Positions 1 through 13,200 are shown, numbered from the stretch's first letter. The stretch is DNA of 64,000 nt from Urophycis tenuis (GCA_036785325.1 JAXIVH010000018.1:3089498-3153497), one strand, 5' to 3'. The notes: generated by a model not told the origin, from the sequence alone. Translations and numbers: made by a program.

Positions 1-250
1 CAGTTCTTCGTGGAGGAGTTCCACCCCTCCTACGGCCTGGCCTTCTACAGCAGCACTGGTGCGTTAACGTCAGCACATCCGTGAAGCCGTGTAGGCCTAC
101 CTTCTCGTTCTGTTGCTAGGAGACTGTGGCTGATGGACAGACATGCAGTCCTTCTCCCACAGTTTAGCAACGATTCAAAACATGTTCAGCTGGTTGTAAT
201 GTTTCAAGGTTAATTTGTCAGTTATTGTACATTTAGGGTTGGAAATATAA

Positions 251-301
<51 letters not shown>

Positions 302-366
302 TGTTTCATGTGTGTATGTGTGCATTTCTGTGTGTGTATTTGTGTGTTCATGTGTGTGTGTGTCTC

Positions 367-404
<38 letters not shown>

Positions 405-3400
405 CTCCCTCAGGCTGGTACAACCGGCTGTACATTAACTTCATCCTGCGGAGGCACATCTTCTTCTTCATGCTGCAGACCTACTTCCCCACCATGCTGA
501 TGGTCATGCTGTCCTGGGTGTCCTTCTGGATCGACCGCCGTGCCGTGCCCGCCCGCGTCTCCCTGGGTTCAGTACACAGTGAAACACCTCCGCTCTGCAC
601 CCACAGTGCCGTTAGAGACGGCGCATTCAAAACCCTTGATCTTTATTGACATGTTACATTAAAGCTACAGTATGTAGCATTTGAAATGGGTGCTGTATTC
701 CAAATTCACAATAGTGTCAGGATCTGCCCCCTCCTCCCCAGACTTGAAGGAAAATGAGCGCAAGACGAGCTGATCTCAACGTTACACATTGAAACAAGCC
801 AAATTAGTATATTTCGACAATGACAAGCTATGACGAGTTGTGCACTGTAAGATGATCAACTCATGTTTATGTTGCAATGTGCATGCAGTGTATTTTTTGT
901 TTGTAAATTATGAACCAGTTCATCTGGCATCTGTCCTGAGCTCCTCCTGCGCGCTAAGCCGTCTCCACTATTGAAACGTGACTCCAAGATCTTCCCCCGA
1001 GCACAGCTCTGATCATGGAGCTTTGTCAAGAGAGGAAAAGGCTTGTTTAGGATGTGTAGAGTCGGATACAATCTCAGTTGATTCTGTTTGTCGGCTTGCA
1101 GTTGGCTGCAGCATGCTCCGTTTGTGTGCCAATTTGTTTCATATCTGGCAACCTGGGGTAGTCAGTGAGTCATAACTCACAGGCCAAAACAAATAACTAA
1201 GAACACGCTGGGTGTGGCATGGCTGTCAGAAAAGCCATCATCAGAAAAGCCAACTTAAAGTGATGGTTTGGAGTAAAATTAGGTCATTTCCACCAATAAT
1301 CCAGCCAAATACCCCCTCAGATGCATTTTTAGCGACGGTCAATATTTATCAAGTTTAGGGGTATCAGCCGAATGGCTTAGTATTGGAGTGAACGGTGAAA
1401 TGTGTATATCTCATAAATTACCCCACTTATAATGCATGGATTGTTACCCAACTTCTGTAGTAGTACATATATGGTCTGTACTCACAAAACGAGGCATTTT
1501 AAAGTTTGTAAGTACACCAGGAGTTTATTTAAAAGAGCACTTTTCTGATAGCTTCAACTCTCTGTTGCTAAGGCTACCGCTGCGTCGACGTCTCTTCCGT
1601 CTTTCCGGATAAGTTCGTAAAAGTCCTCTTCAAAACTCACAAGTGTAAGGAAAAAGTTAGTGAATTCAACACTCCATCTAATTTCAAGTATTCAATTATT
1701 CCAGTTGTCAATACATTTCGATGGAGTGTTGAATTCACTAACTTTTTCCTCCTGTTTTACACCTGTAGCGATAGAAGATATTCCTCGAAAAAACTAGTTG
1801 TGTGCGTGTGACAGGGAGCTGAAAAAAAACAATCTTTAAAACAATCCATTGGCTCATGAAGTAACGACTGCCCTCTCGTTTCCTTCCTCACTCAGGCATC
1901 ACTACAGTGCTGACGATGTCCACCATCATCACAGGTGTGTCGGCGTCTATGCCCCAGGTGTCCTACGTCAAGGCCGTGGACATCTACCTGTGGTCCAGCT
2001 TCCTCTTCGTCTTCCTGTCCGTCATCGAGTACGCTGCCGTCAACTACTTCACCACCATGGAGGAGATGAAGAGACTCAGACAGGCCAAGGTGGGTCGCCA
2101 AAGGTTGCTTTGAGTCTGTTTATCCAAAGAGACTCATAATAAGTGCATTGGACCATGAAGATGCAAGCCCAATTGCGCAAGAACCATGCAAGTATATAAA
2201 ATGAATCAAATAAGCAAACTGCTTCAAGTGCCTCGTTTAAGAAACAGGGGTTTGCATTTGCAGCACGGTAGGCAAGTACCAGTGACTTCCTCGGGTCGGA
2301 TCAGCCGCCGGTATCCAGTGCAGGCTGAGGGGTGGGGGGGCAGGGTAGCATGGGAGAACATGATCGGGTTGAAGACCAGCTGAGCTGCTGCGTTCTGGAT
2401 GAGCTGCAGAGGCCGAATGGCAACATGCAGGGGGAGACCGACCAGGAGGAAGTAGCAGTAGTCCAGACCCGAGGGGACGAGAGCCTGGACCGAAACATAC
2501 GTGCCTGGCTGAGGAACGGACGCGTCCTCCTGATGTTGTGGAGCTTAACGTACTTAACTTCCCTGTCTGGATGTTGAACTCACAGAGAAGCCCCAGCCAT
2601 GGGGGGGTAACTTCAAGGATGTTTGCATAGGAGGACGGCTTAGCTCTGCAAGAACGCCCACGAGAGGCAGTGGTGGGCGGTAGAGTACAGCGATGTTTGA
2701 TTTCCCTCAATCTGCTTTGAGTATAGGTTTCATGAAAAAATGCACTCGGGATGATACGCAGACATTCACATTCAAATACAAAGCAACCCCAGAAGAACCA
2801 CATAGGGGTATTGGGCTGGGGACGTACATTTAGGGCGTAGGTCATAACGTGGGACTGTGGAAAAATACTGTATGTCTTATGAAGGAACAGAAAAGGGTTC
2901 AAGCTGCAATATAGATTGTGCATCCATAATGCTGAACTAATACGGTGAATTGAGTTACCAGGCAAAATATTTAGTATCTTGGGAAAGATGTCTCATATCT
3001 ACACAGCTTTGATGTTCTGTTGTTCTGATGTTCTGTGTTCTGTTCTGTTGTTCTGATGTTCTGTGTTCTGTTCTGTTGTTCTGTGTTCTGTTCTGTTGTT
3101 CTGAGTTCTGTTCTGTTGTTCTGTGTTCTGTTCTGTTGTTCTGATGTTCTGATGATCTGATGTTCTGTGTTCTGTTGTTCTGATGTTCTGTTGTTCTGAT
3201 GTTCTGTGTTCTGTGTTCTGTGTTCTGTTCTGTTGTTCTGATGTTCTGATGTTCTGTGTTCTGTTCTGTTGTTCTGATGTTCTGATGTTCTGATGTTCTG
3301 TGTTCTGTTCTGTTGTTCTGTGTTCTGTTCTGTTGTTCTGATGTTCTGATGATCTGATGTTCTGTGTTCTGTTGTTCTGATGTTCTGATGTTCTGTGTTC

Positions 3401-3788
3401 TGTGTTCTGTTCTGTTGTTCTGTTGTTCTGATGTTCTGTGTTCCGTTCCGTTGCCGTCGGTGCGTCGGGCCAGCAGGTCCCGCCCTCCTTCAACGCCGCG
3501 GCGCAGGCCATGGCCTTCGACGGCTGTTACCACGACAACGACATGGACCTGGCGTCGTTCGGCGAGGCGGCCAGCACCACCACCACGGAGCGGACCGCCC
3601 GCTCCCGGAACTCCACGGCGGAGTCGGCCCCCCCAGGCGAGGGAACCCGCCTGCGCCGCAGGAACCCCCTGGTGGAGAACCTGCAGTACGTCATGAGCAA
3701 CAGCCACATGATCGACTCCTACTCCAGGATCGTGTTCCCCATGGCCTACCTGCTGTTCAACGTCATCTACTGGAGCATGTACGCGTAG
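1..3788 (+). CDS. gabrr3: GABA-A receptor subunit rho-3 (3' part, four exons)
   Basis: This is a Cys-loop, GABA-gated chloride channel subunit of the plasma membrane; only its C-terminal part is in the window. Exons are 1-58, 414-566, 1896-2089 and 3474 (or 3477)-3788, with a TAG stop. Phases agree at every junction. The first exon ends the extracellular domain (LAFYSSTG). Exon 2 begins WYNRLYINF and encodes M1 and the M1-M2 loop DRRAVPARV. Exon 3 encodes M2 (SLGITTVLTMSTIITG), with serine at the 2' pore position as in rho2/rho3 rather than the proline of rho1, and M3 (AVDIYLW to EYAAVNYF). The last exon encodes the M3-M4 loop and M4 (SYSRIVFPMAYLLFN). The loop motif QAMAFDGCYHD is what I recall from GABRR3 and not from rho1 or rho2. 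The 5' exons lie outside the window. The family is certain; the rho-3 assignment is strong. Confidence 0.9.
256..402. repeat. (TG)n and (CT)n microsatellites in a gabrr3 intron
   Basis: A (GT)n run at about 256-297, interrupted GT repeats to about 362, then a (CT)n tract at about 366-402. The CT tract ends some 10 bp before the acceptor of the exon at 414, so it forms that exon's polypyrimidine tract. Confidence 0.9.
1649..1749. repeat. Perfect 30-bp inverted repeat in a gabrr3 intron
   Basis: The arm at 1649-1678 is the exact reverse complement of 1720-1749, with a 41-bp spacer. It sits in an otherwise empty intron (567-1895). The stretch around 655-1200 looks like an old dispersed repeat, because similar sequence occurs at about 58500-58880. 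Confidence 0.85.
2240..2650. repeat. Old dispersed repeat, probably a non-LTR retrotransposon remnant
   Basis: The stretch resembles a widespread fish repeat, with wording such as a 'gagctgctgcgttctggatg' core followed by 'gtagtccagacc'. No intact reading frame or catalytic motif is visible. It lies in the last gabrr3 intron. The family assignment comes from memory and is tentative. Confidence 0.4.
3007..3450. repeat. TTCTG-based simple satellite abutting the last gabrr3 exon
   Basis: About 440 bp of TTCTG units interspersed with TGTTCTG and TGATG variants, with no other sequence. It ends about 25 bp before the last coding exon of gabrr3. Being T-rich, it supplies the pyrimidine tract there. 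It also opens long artificial reading frames on both strands. Confidence 0.9.
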
Positions 3789-3802
3789 GCCGCAGGAAGG
3801 CG

Positions 3803-4015
3803 GCAGTAGCTCAGTGGGTAAAGCAGCCGGACAGAGTTGACAGTAGCTCAGTGGGTAGAGCGGGTGGGCAGAGCGGGTCGTCCACTAACCACAGGGTCGG
3901 CGGTTCGATCCCCTTGATCCCCCTCCTCCTCCAACTGTCCACATGTCGAACCCCACAAATGTACTGATTGTAGGTCGCTTTGGATAAAAGCGTCTGCTAA
4001 ATGCCCCTTTACCCT
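3803..4015 (+). mobile_element. tRNA-derived SINE
   Basis: A tRNA-like head with box A-like TAGCTCAGTGGGTAGAG (partly duplicated) and box B-like GGTTCGATCC is followed by a body and the tail GTCGCTTTGGATAAAAGCGT. That tail recurs at 4508, 26646, 40829 and 50293. The copy lies in the gabrr3 3' UTR. It is a retroposon, not a functional tRNA gene. Confidence 0.8.
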
Positions 4016-4413
4016 TAGGAAGTCCGGCCGCGTGGCCTGCGGAGGGAAAGAACGCACACGTGTGAGTGTGTCCCTACTGGGAAACGGCGCGGGACACGAC
4101 GGACACAGAGCGCACGAGAAAAAAACCTTGAGCAGTGACTCCTTGGCATTCCCGAAAATATTATCATACTTTTATTTATTCATTTTTTTGCAGTGTATAT
4201 AACCGCTTCCTTTATATATGCCATGCAGCGGTATGGTTTTGTGTGTGTTTTGGATGTACATGTGTCTGTGCTTTGGTATCAGACAAAAACTGACCAAAAA
4301 TATTTTTTCTTTTCTTTTTGTTTCTTTTTGGGTGTATATTATTTTGTAGTTAAACGTTGCATTTGACTGTGGAAAAGTGTTACAACCTCTTTTCGAATAT
4401 ATAAATTTCCCGG

Positions 4414-4419
4414 AATAAA
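4414..4419 (+). promoter_or_regulatory. Candidate poly(A) signal of gabrr3
   Basis: An AATAAA hexamer about 630 bp after the gabrr3 stop codon, before the next gene on this strand. It is the first canonical hexamer I noticed downstream of the stop. Confidence 0.45.
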
Positions 4420-4507
4420 CATGTAAAAATGAGTCATGCTAATTTCTCTCGGCGAAACGTTTTCCCGCATCAACACCACCTCTTTCCCCGCATGTGTGTT
4501 TATTTGG

Positions 4508-4682
4508 GGCGGCAGTAGCTCAGTGGGTAGAGTGGGTGGACTGAGCGGGTCGTCCACTAACCATAGGGTTGGTGGTTCGATCCGCTTGATCCCCCCTCCT
4601 CCAACTGTCCACATGTCGAACCCCACACATCTACTGATTGTAAGTCGCTTTGGACAAAAGCGTCTGCTAAATGCCCCCTTTA
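4508..4682 (+). mobile_element. tRNA-derived SINE, same family as 3803
   Basis: Head GGCGGCAGTAGCTCAGTGGG, box B GGTTCGATCC, and the same tail as the copy at 3803 with one change (GGACAAAAGCG). The two copies are close enough in sequence to suggest recent activity of the family. Confidence 0.8.
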
Positions 4683-5154
4683 CATTCATGTTAGTGATCT
4701 ACATTTCCCCGGCGAGTGCCACAGTGGTTACGCTACTGATGTGGTAATTGGCTGTTGAAATGTACAATGGCCAACTACGTCAAACTCTGGCCAGGCGTAG
4801 CACTCTATGAGTCCAAGTCCTTTCAGATAGTAGGCGTGGTGTATATCAGGAATAACAGCTAAATATTTTCATAATTACAGCTGGGACATTTCATTCTCCA
4901 CTGTGTTGTTCTTTGAGGTTCTTGTTGTTTACGGCTCTTTCCTGGTTTGAGACCGTCTTTAACCCTCTGACAATGACCTCACAACTACCCAGAAACACAT
5001 GTATGTACAGTGAAAAGAAATGCTGGGAACATTTGTAAACAGGACTGATGTCCGTCTTGTCTGCCTTTGGGTTATACGCTGTGAATCATCACATTCACTG
5101 CCAGTGTTGTGTGAACAATGGCTGTTAAGTAATGGTTGTTTGACATGAAAGTAT

Positions 5155-5221
<67 letters not shown>
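5155..5221. repeat. (TG)n microsatellite
   Basis: An uninterrupted run of about 33 TG units between gabrr3 and adgrg2. Confidence 0.95.
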
Positions 5222-5225
<4 letters not shown>

Positions 5226-5567
5226 GGCACTGACCCTCTGAAAGAATGAATCTGACGCGTTAGGGGCGTGACACTGATGCTGGGGAAGTCTGTCAACTCC
5301 TCTTACGTAAGGCCATTCAGGTGTCCGTCCCACGCTGCCAAAATCAGTTCAGTACTTCTAAGCTTGGCTGCTGGAATCACACACAATTGGAGAAAAAAAA
5401 AAACTCTACATATTTATCACTTAACAGTTGGACAGTTCTTATCGGTTAACACGGCGACTTTGGGACTAACACTGCCTTTGAGAACAACCCTGGATTTGTG
5501 TGTTGCTGGTGCAAAACCTATGTTCCGTGGCCCCGGGGAGGCAGGGCAGGATGTGAGGGTTTCCGCC

Positions 5568-5855
5568 ATGTGCTGCAGCAGCCGACCACCCCGGCCCCAG
5601 GCTCCCAGCTCCACCAGGTAACCACACGTGTCCTTCACAAGTACAGGGCAGAGCAGGGAACTCCTTGGGAGATATTTATGGGATTGTTGTACACTGCGAT
5701 TAACGCTTCAGTCTTATTGCAATGTATTGTGTGATGATCCCTGGGAAAGATGAAATGTTTCTGAGCCCCGGGCAGACTCTGAGACAGAGTGTATTTACAT
5801 AACAGACTTTCACATGAACTAGTGTTTGTCAAAGTGTGTGTTAGTGTGTGCATGG

Positions 5856-5942
<87 letters not shown>

Positions 5943-7276
5943 CAGGTATCACACACGGCAAAGATACTGTATTCATGACTAATTCCTTGTCGTGAGAACT
6001 AGAATTTCTAAGTAAGGTGTGCCATGATTGTCACCCATTAGGATGTTTGCGAAAGCATTCACATGGCGTGCTATGAGAAAGCTGGCCTGATGCTTGTAAT
6101 AGATTTGTGTGAATTAGCAATTGAGCAGTGGTTGATAGAAAGGGTTATTCATAATAACAATAATAAATAATAATAACACAATGATAACATCACATTTCAT
6201 ATATATATATATAGCACTCTAATATATAGCTTACAATGAATGGCCTTATATTACAAGAGTAAAAAACTGTCAAATATCAATAAAAAGTCACATCAAAACA
6301 TTGAATGGCAGTTTAGAAGCTTTACAGCTGAGGAGGTTAGACATAATGAGTCAAAAGGTGTGTTTTGTGTTTGTTTTTTTTACAGTAAATTTGACGGTAA
6401 AGGAAACATCAGGGCAGCACCATGTGTCAGGTTCCCGTTGTGGTTCCAGACACTGATTGTCGTCCTGTTAATAGCAGGTAGGGTGTTCTTCATCATCTTC
6501 TTCAGCGTGTGTATTATGGAGTGTGTATTATGTATTATTATATTATCTTTTGCGTATTATGGAGCAAATTATGTTACAAATCCTCTGTAATACCCTATGA
6601 GTCCTGTTGAAACACAGAATAACTCATTGTAATGGAAGTCCTTTGAATGTAGAAATTGTTCAAAGAACTTTTGAAAGGCAGATTCATTCATATTATACGT
6701 TGTTTAAAATAGGCCTACATGTTGAAGTTGTTAAACGGACTTTTGAAACACAAATTCAAGTTGTATTGAAACGTTGAATCGCAAACAAAAACGTGTGCCA
6801 ATTAAGCCATATGTCAGTCATACCGTTCACACGCACGTAAGCGCGCACAGGTACGCGTGCACACGCGCGCACACACACACACACACACGCACACACCTGC
6901 ACAATGAACACAATGCTTCCTAAATATAGCAAACCCGCTTGCCTAGTTTGAGTAATGGTAGCTTTCAAAAGAAAAGAAAAAACCTTTAGAAATGTTTATG
7001 AATACAGTTGCTGTACATAGTATGACACCAACTGTTTTGAAACCAGAATCTTCCTTAAGTAGCCTTCCTCGTTGATTACACTCTTTCTTACCATCATTTC
7101 TGGACAGCAGGTTATGAACACACACTAGCGTAATAAGAAGAACACGTAATTAAAGGCACAGCTATTGCTCGACTTTCTATCCTGTATTTTGTATCTTTAT
7201 TCAGGAAACGCATCAAGTCAATCTGTCAGTCCCCCTCCACCAGGAGACCCCAAAACCACCGCGGCTCCCCACACAG
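5568..7276 (+). other. adgrg2 exons 1-3: start codon, signal sequence, short linker
   Basis: Exon 1 (5568-5617) begins with ATG and ends in phase 2, which is the phase needed by exon 2 (6386-6477). Exon 2 carries a hydrophobic stretch, FPLWFQTLIVVLLIAG, that serves as a signal peptide after an N-terminal extension of about 35 residues; human ADGRG2 also has such an extension. Exon 3 (7205-7276) encodes a Ser/Pro/Thr linker. The exon 2 and 3 junctions are good. Exon 1 is inferred only from phase and position, so another start upstream of 6386 is possible. Confidence 0.55.
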
Positions 7277-10200
7277 GTACAGCACGTCCCTATACGAAAT
7301 AAGAAAACAAGTCAAAATTAAGTTCCGGGACTGTAGGCTACGAGTAATAAACACGTGCTTTACGTAGCGAGTGTGCATGTTTATGCGTTCATCTTGCGAG
7401 CGACAAATGTACGGCTCGACCGATCAACGTTTAACACCTGTTCAGTGGTTCATGAGCGTCCATAGTGAAGGTCACAAAGCTTCAAAGCTGCTTAAGGGGT
7501 GGCCTGTGTCGCGCCAGTGTCATACATAGGAATGAATGCCTTATTATTAGATTGTGCAACTCGTCTATCATGCGTGAACAATCAATTACCTTACTGTTAT
7601 GGAATGACTTTTTAACGATTTAATGCTTTTTACGTTTTTTAAACATTTACATTTTGTATGTGAACTCTAACTTTCACGCACATGGCATTGGTGTCTATGT
7701 TTGAGAATTGTTAGTGTACAAAACTTAAACTATCAAAATCTAAACGGGGGCGTCACTTCTCCCACGATATTTAGAGCCCACAGACACATCCCTCAGTCGT
7801 CGCTCATCTAAATGTTCTAAGTAATGGTGTTTATGCTTTTGAATATTGATCACTTTAAATGTTCTCCACATACCCACACGTTGCATCTGTTTCCTACTAT
7901 GAACGGCTGTTTGAAAAACAGCACAATTCTCTAACAAGACTATTCTTCCAAAATATCCATACTCAACTCCTTCATACTTTACGCTCAAACAATAATTCAA
8001 ACTTGGCTTTTATCATACCATCCAAAATTCTATAGGCCTACAATGACTCCAAACTTACTATTCAATATATTATGTTCTTTTAAACCAAAAACAACCTAGT
8101 AACCACCTGGAACACCCTAGCAACCACACAAATCATAATCAAAACCACCCAGAGCCTCATCAAAACTACCAGAACACCCTAACAACCACCCAGAACAGCT
8201 TAGCAACCACCCATTACTACCTAGCAATCACATAGAACACCATCAATGTCACCTTTGCACCATAGAAAACCAACAAAACCATAGAAACCACCCAATCCAC
8301 CTTAGCAACTGTGTTGCCCATCCTAGCAACCATCCAAGACACCCAATACCCTAGCAAGCTGCACACCGCCATTTCTTAAGAAATTATATTATATTATACA
8401 ATTTAGGTTGTTATACTGTACCAAACGTTACTGTTTAAATCAAACATTTGTATATTTACTTCTCTCTTCAGGAAATGTTACAAGTGCTTTGTCTGCCGTA
8501 CCCATTGAAACATCTCCGACTATAGGCTCCACCACCACAACCACCACCACCCTCTCACCCAACACCCCCCCACCCGTCACCACCACCACCACCACCCCAT
8601 CACCCATCATCACCACCACCACCACCACCCTCTCACCCAACACCCCCCCACCCGTCACCACCACCACCACCACCCCATCACCCATCATCACCACCACCAC
8701 CACCACCCTCTCACCCGCCACCCCCTCACACGCCACCACCACCACCACCCCATCACCCATCATCACCACCAACACCATCCTCTCACCCAACACCCCCCCA
8801 CCCGCCACAACCACCACCACCCTCTCACCCAACACCCCCCCACCCGTCACCACCACCACCACCACCCCATCACCCATCATCACCACCAACACCACCCTCT
8901 CACCCAACACCCCCTCACCCGCCACCACCACCACCACCCTCTCACCCGCCACCACCACCACCCTCTCACCCGCCACCACCACCACCCCACCCAACACCAC
9001 CCTATCACCCAACACCACCCCATCACCCATTATCACCACCAACACCACCCTCTCACCCAACACCACCCCATCACCCATTATCACCACCAACACCACCCTC
9101 TCACCCGCTACGCCGTCACCCATCACCACCAGCGTGCCCACCACCACTCCTTTACCCACCACGACCATCTTGCCCACCACCACCCCCCCACCCCGCACCA
9201 CCACCTCCCTCTCACCCACCACCACCCCCTTACCCACCAACACCACCACCCCCTTACCCACCAACACCACCTCCCTCTCACCCACCACCACCCCCTTACC
9301 CACCAACACCACCACCCCCTCAACCCCCACCACCACCTCCCTCTCACCCACCACCACCCCCTTACCCTCCAACACCACCACCCCCTCACCCTCCAACACC
9401 ACCACCCCCTCACCCACCAACACCACGACCCCCTCACCGACAAACACCACCTCCCTCTCACTCACCACCACATCCTTACCCACCAACACCACCACCCCCT
9501 CACCCACCAACACCACCTCCCTCTCACTCACCACCACATCCTTACCCACCAACACCACCACCCCCTCACCCACCAACACCACCACCCCCTCACCCACCAC
9601 CACCCCCTTAGCCATCACCACCACCTCGCCCACCAACACTTCCACCACCCCAGCCACCAACACTACCCAACCCTCATCAACTCACAACCCCACCACCTCA
9701 CCCCCCAACACCACCACCACCTCACCCTCAACCACCACCCTCTCTCTCACCAACACCACATCACCCAAGAATTCAACCACCAGCTCACCCCCCAACACCC
9801 CCACCACCTCACCCCCCAACACCACCACCATCTCTCCCTCAAACACCACCACCAGCTCACCCATCAACACCACCACCTCAAACGTATCCAATACAGGTAC
9901 CCTATCATCAAGAGCTACATAAAAAAATATATATGTAAGGTCGTATGTAAAAATATAGATAGAAAATATGGTGTTCACAGTATATTGTGATGAACTGAAT
10001 GCTAAATGGATATAACCAATGAACTTGGGGGAGTTCATTTTAATAGACTCAAACAGGAAATCAGTCTCCACTACAGAGTATTGCTCACATCATGATCGCA
10101 ACTCCTCGCAGGGATCTATTACTGGATGGAAATCTCTGTGGACACATCTAACCAGACAACAAATGAGTCAGAGGTCCGATCCTTGGTATGTACCATAACA

Positions 10201-13200
10201 TTACTGTCCACCTACCAGAGCAATGTGTAATCTCCATATGGGAGTGGGTGAATGACATTATGAGTGGGAGATTGACAGTGTGAGTGGGTGAATTATATTA
10301 TGAGTGGGTGAATAATAACATGAGAGGGTGAATGACATCATGAGAGGGTGAATGACATCATGAGTCGATTCATTACATTTGTGAGTGAGTGAATAACATC
10401 ATCAGAATGATGAAAACTGAAAAGTGTTGTTATTGGCGGGAAAAGCACTACATGAAACCATTCCTTGAACCATTTTCTTATGTTTTTTTTTTTTTATCTT
10501 ACCTTGATTTTCCCAGGAAAACCTATTGAGATAAAAAATGTCTTTTGAACTTTGATATTGACCCAATATATAATAAAAATTTTGCATCATGCTTTTTTTT
10601 TACCTAGCTGTCCCAGCTGTTTAACGATCACTTAGAAAGCTGTCAGTCCTCAAACTACACAGCCAGCAGTCCTCCACATGACGCCATGACAACCCCCACG
10701 CCCAGGTACAGAACCACCAGAACATCCAGTGATGTTGCATTATAAACAACTTGAACACACAACTACAGCTGCAACTATACAAGCCAATGAATGAACAAAT
10801 AAACAAACACAATAAATGAGAGAAATTTTACAAAAAGAGCATACCTTTTATTATCAGATAGATGTGGTCTGTGCGCATCTACACCCACCAAAGGCTTTGT
10901 GTTTATATTTTTAAACATAAATCTAAATACGTACCATAAAAAAAACATATAAATCATGACATCCAGGACAGGACATTTTTCCGCATTTTCATTATGAATA
11001 ATTGTTCTTGCAGGAAAGATGGCGTCAAACTTCTCAAGGTAAGCATTACCTGGTGAACGTGTGAACGTCTGCAGCAGAATACGAGATGAGAGCACAGGCA
11101 AACAGCGCGGCTCATCAACGCTAACGTTGTGTTCCCACAGGGCATCTCCCAGGTGACGTGCTCAAAGTTAACCGGAGTAAGGTGAGGAAAACAACGCGAC
11201 ACCACAGCGGTGGTAACTACTTGACTCCTGAGTGGTGAAGGACATTCCCCCGGGTGTGCGTTACTCTGCTATAGCGGGACCCCTCAGCCTTTTAACAGTG
11301 CATTGCAACGGTCAAATACAACTACCAACCAGTTGTTTGCTTGATGTCACATAAAGGATATGCTGGAAAGTTCGGCAGGAGAATATTTTAATTTCAGCTG
11401 ATTAAGTTTAAATGAATCAATGACGTTACATATGAATGTAACTAACATGTAATCGTTGTATGTAACTGTGAGATGAGCAGGTTAAACACTCCGGGGTGTC
11501 CCGTTATCGGAAAATAATGTTTCACGTTTCAAGTTTCATGTTTATTGTCACATACTAGATAACAACGTACATCATTACCAGCATTGGAATTCATGTACCT
11601 AGCTAGCTAGCTAGAACTCAACTAATCAAACTAATAACTAAATCAAACAAATCAAATGAGTGGCAGATGGGACATCCAGTTGTGATTTATTCCTCATGTA
11701 TGTCACTACCGCCCTCGGCCATTTGATGACCACTGCCTCGTCCCAGCAGGAGTGCCCCATGTATTGTCATGGTGGGGATGACGCGGGACGTCCATCCCTG
11801 CTGCATCCTCCAGACCGTGTGCCAGGCAGGGAACCGCTCCCACAACATCAGTGCACACACGGTGGAGCGGATCAGTGAGTAGTCTCCCTGTATTCACTGT
11901 CCAACCCATACCTGCTCCTTAAAGACCTGCTCCTACCTGCTCGTTAATGACCTGCCTCTGTATTCACTGTCTAACCCCTACCTGCTCCTTAATGACCTGT
12001 CTCTGTATTCACTGTCTAACCCCTACCTGCTCCTTAATGACCTGTCTGTATTCACTGTCTAACCCCTACCTGCTCCTTAATGACCTGTCTCTGTATTCAC
12101 TATCTAACCCCTACCTGCTCCTTAATGACCTGTCTCTGTATTCACTGTCTAACCCCTACCTGCTCCTTAATGACCTGTCTCTGTATTCACTGTCTAACCC
12201 CTACCTGCTCCTCGATTACCTGACTCTGTATTCACTGTCTAACCCCTACCTGCTCCTTAATGACCTGTCTGTATTCACTGTCTAACCCCTACCTGCTCCT
12301 TAATGACCTGTCTCTGTATTCACTGTCTAACCCCTACCTGCTCCTTAATGACCTGTCTCTGTATTCACTGTCTAACCCCTACCTGCTCCTTAATGACCTG
12401 TCTCTGTATTCACTGTCTAACCCCTACCTGCTCCTTAATGACCTGTCTCTGTATTCACTGTCTAACCCCTACCTGCTCCTTAATGACCTGTCTCTGTATT
12501 CACTGTCTAACCCCTACCTGCTCCTTAATGACCTGACTCTGTATTCACTGTCTAACCCCTACCTGCTCCTCAATTACCTGACTCTGTATTCACTGTCTAA
12601 CCCCTACCTGCTCCTTAATGACCTGTCTCTGTATTCACTGTCTAAACCATACCTGCTCGTTAATGACCTGACTCTGTATTCACCGTCTAACCTCCACCTG
12701 TAGCGAGTCTGAACAGCAATAGCAGCTCCGATTGCAGCATCCTCGCCACATCTAATGCTTGCAATGCTACTTGTCCTCTCAACACAACCTGGTGAGTTCT
12801 CTCATTTGATTTTATAAACAACCTAAATAACTGTGCAGATAGCCACATACGTCATATGTGTAAATTAAAAGAAAAATTATTATTATTTGCATTTATATAT
12901 TGCATTTTTTGTGGCCTGATCCATTGTGGCTATGACACAGGCCTAAGGGCCTAAATGAAGGCTTAATAGACAGACCGGAAAAAAGGCATATTAGCCTGGG
13001 AAGAGTGTGTTGTGTCACCATGTGGTGTGAATTGATAACCTGAAGGTTGCTGGATAGCTCCCCAGCAACTCCAAGTCTCGAGTCACCAAAGAGCAAGAGT
13101 CCTAACCAGGCGCGTCGCCAGACACTTTTTACTGGGGCACGTGCCCCGGTAAACACGCGCTGTGCCCCCCTGTAAAAACCCACACGAATGAGTCTTTTTT

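Larger units (their letters stand above)
3789..5567. other. gabrr3 3' UTR and intergenic spacer
   Basis: This holds the presumed gabrr3 3' UTR with one SINE inserted near its start, a poly(A) signal at 4414, a second SINE at 4508, a (TG)n tract at 5155-5221, and then unannotated sequence up to the proposed first coding exon of adgrg2. No other gene is visible. Confidence 0.6.

Noticed and set aside
2237..2965. 242-codon minus-strand frame
   Set aside because: It crosses an old dispersed repeat in a gabrr3 intron, with no recognisable domain and no start context.
2955..3707. Minus-strand frames of 170-250 codons with EHRTSEQQN repeats
   Set aside because: They are a translation of the TTCTG satellite and run backwards through the real last gabrr3 exon.
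3803..4690. tRNA genes suggested by box A and box B matches
   Set aside because: The matches belong to SINE copies with bodies and a shared retroposon tail. No complete cloverleaf could be drawn.
8440..9663. 407-codon minus-strand frame rich in Val, Gly and Glu
   Set aside because: It is the complement of the G-free mucin exon and is open only because of that composition. It has no domain and no splice context.
11947..12703. Frames with LYSLSNPYLLLNDLS repeats
   Set aside because: They arise from the 45-bp minisatellite, which stays open in several frames. The tract is an intron between two well-supported exons.
11875..12703. CRISPR-like spacing of repeats
   Set aside because: The units are contiguous tandem copies without unique spacers, and this is vertebrate DNA.
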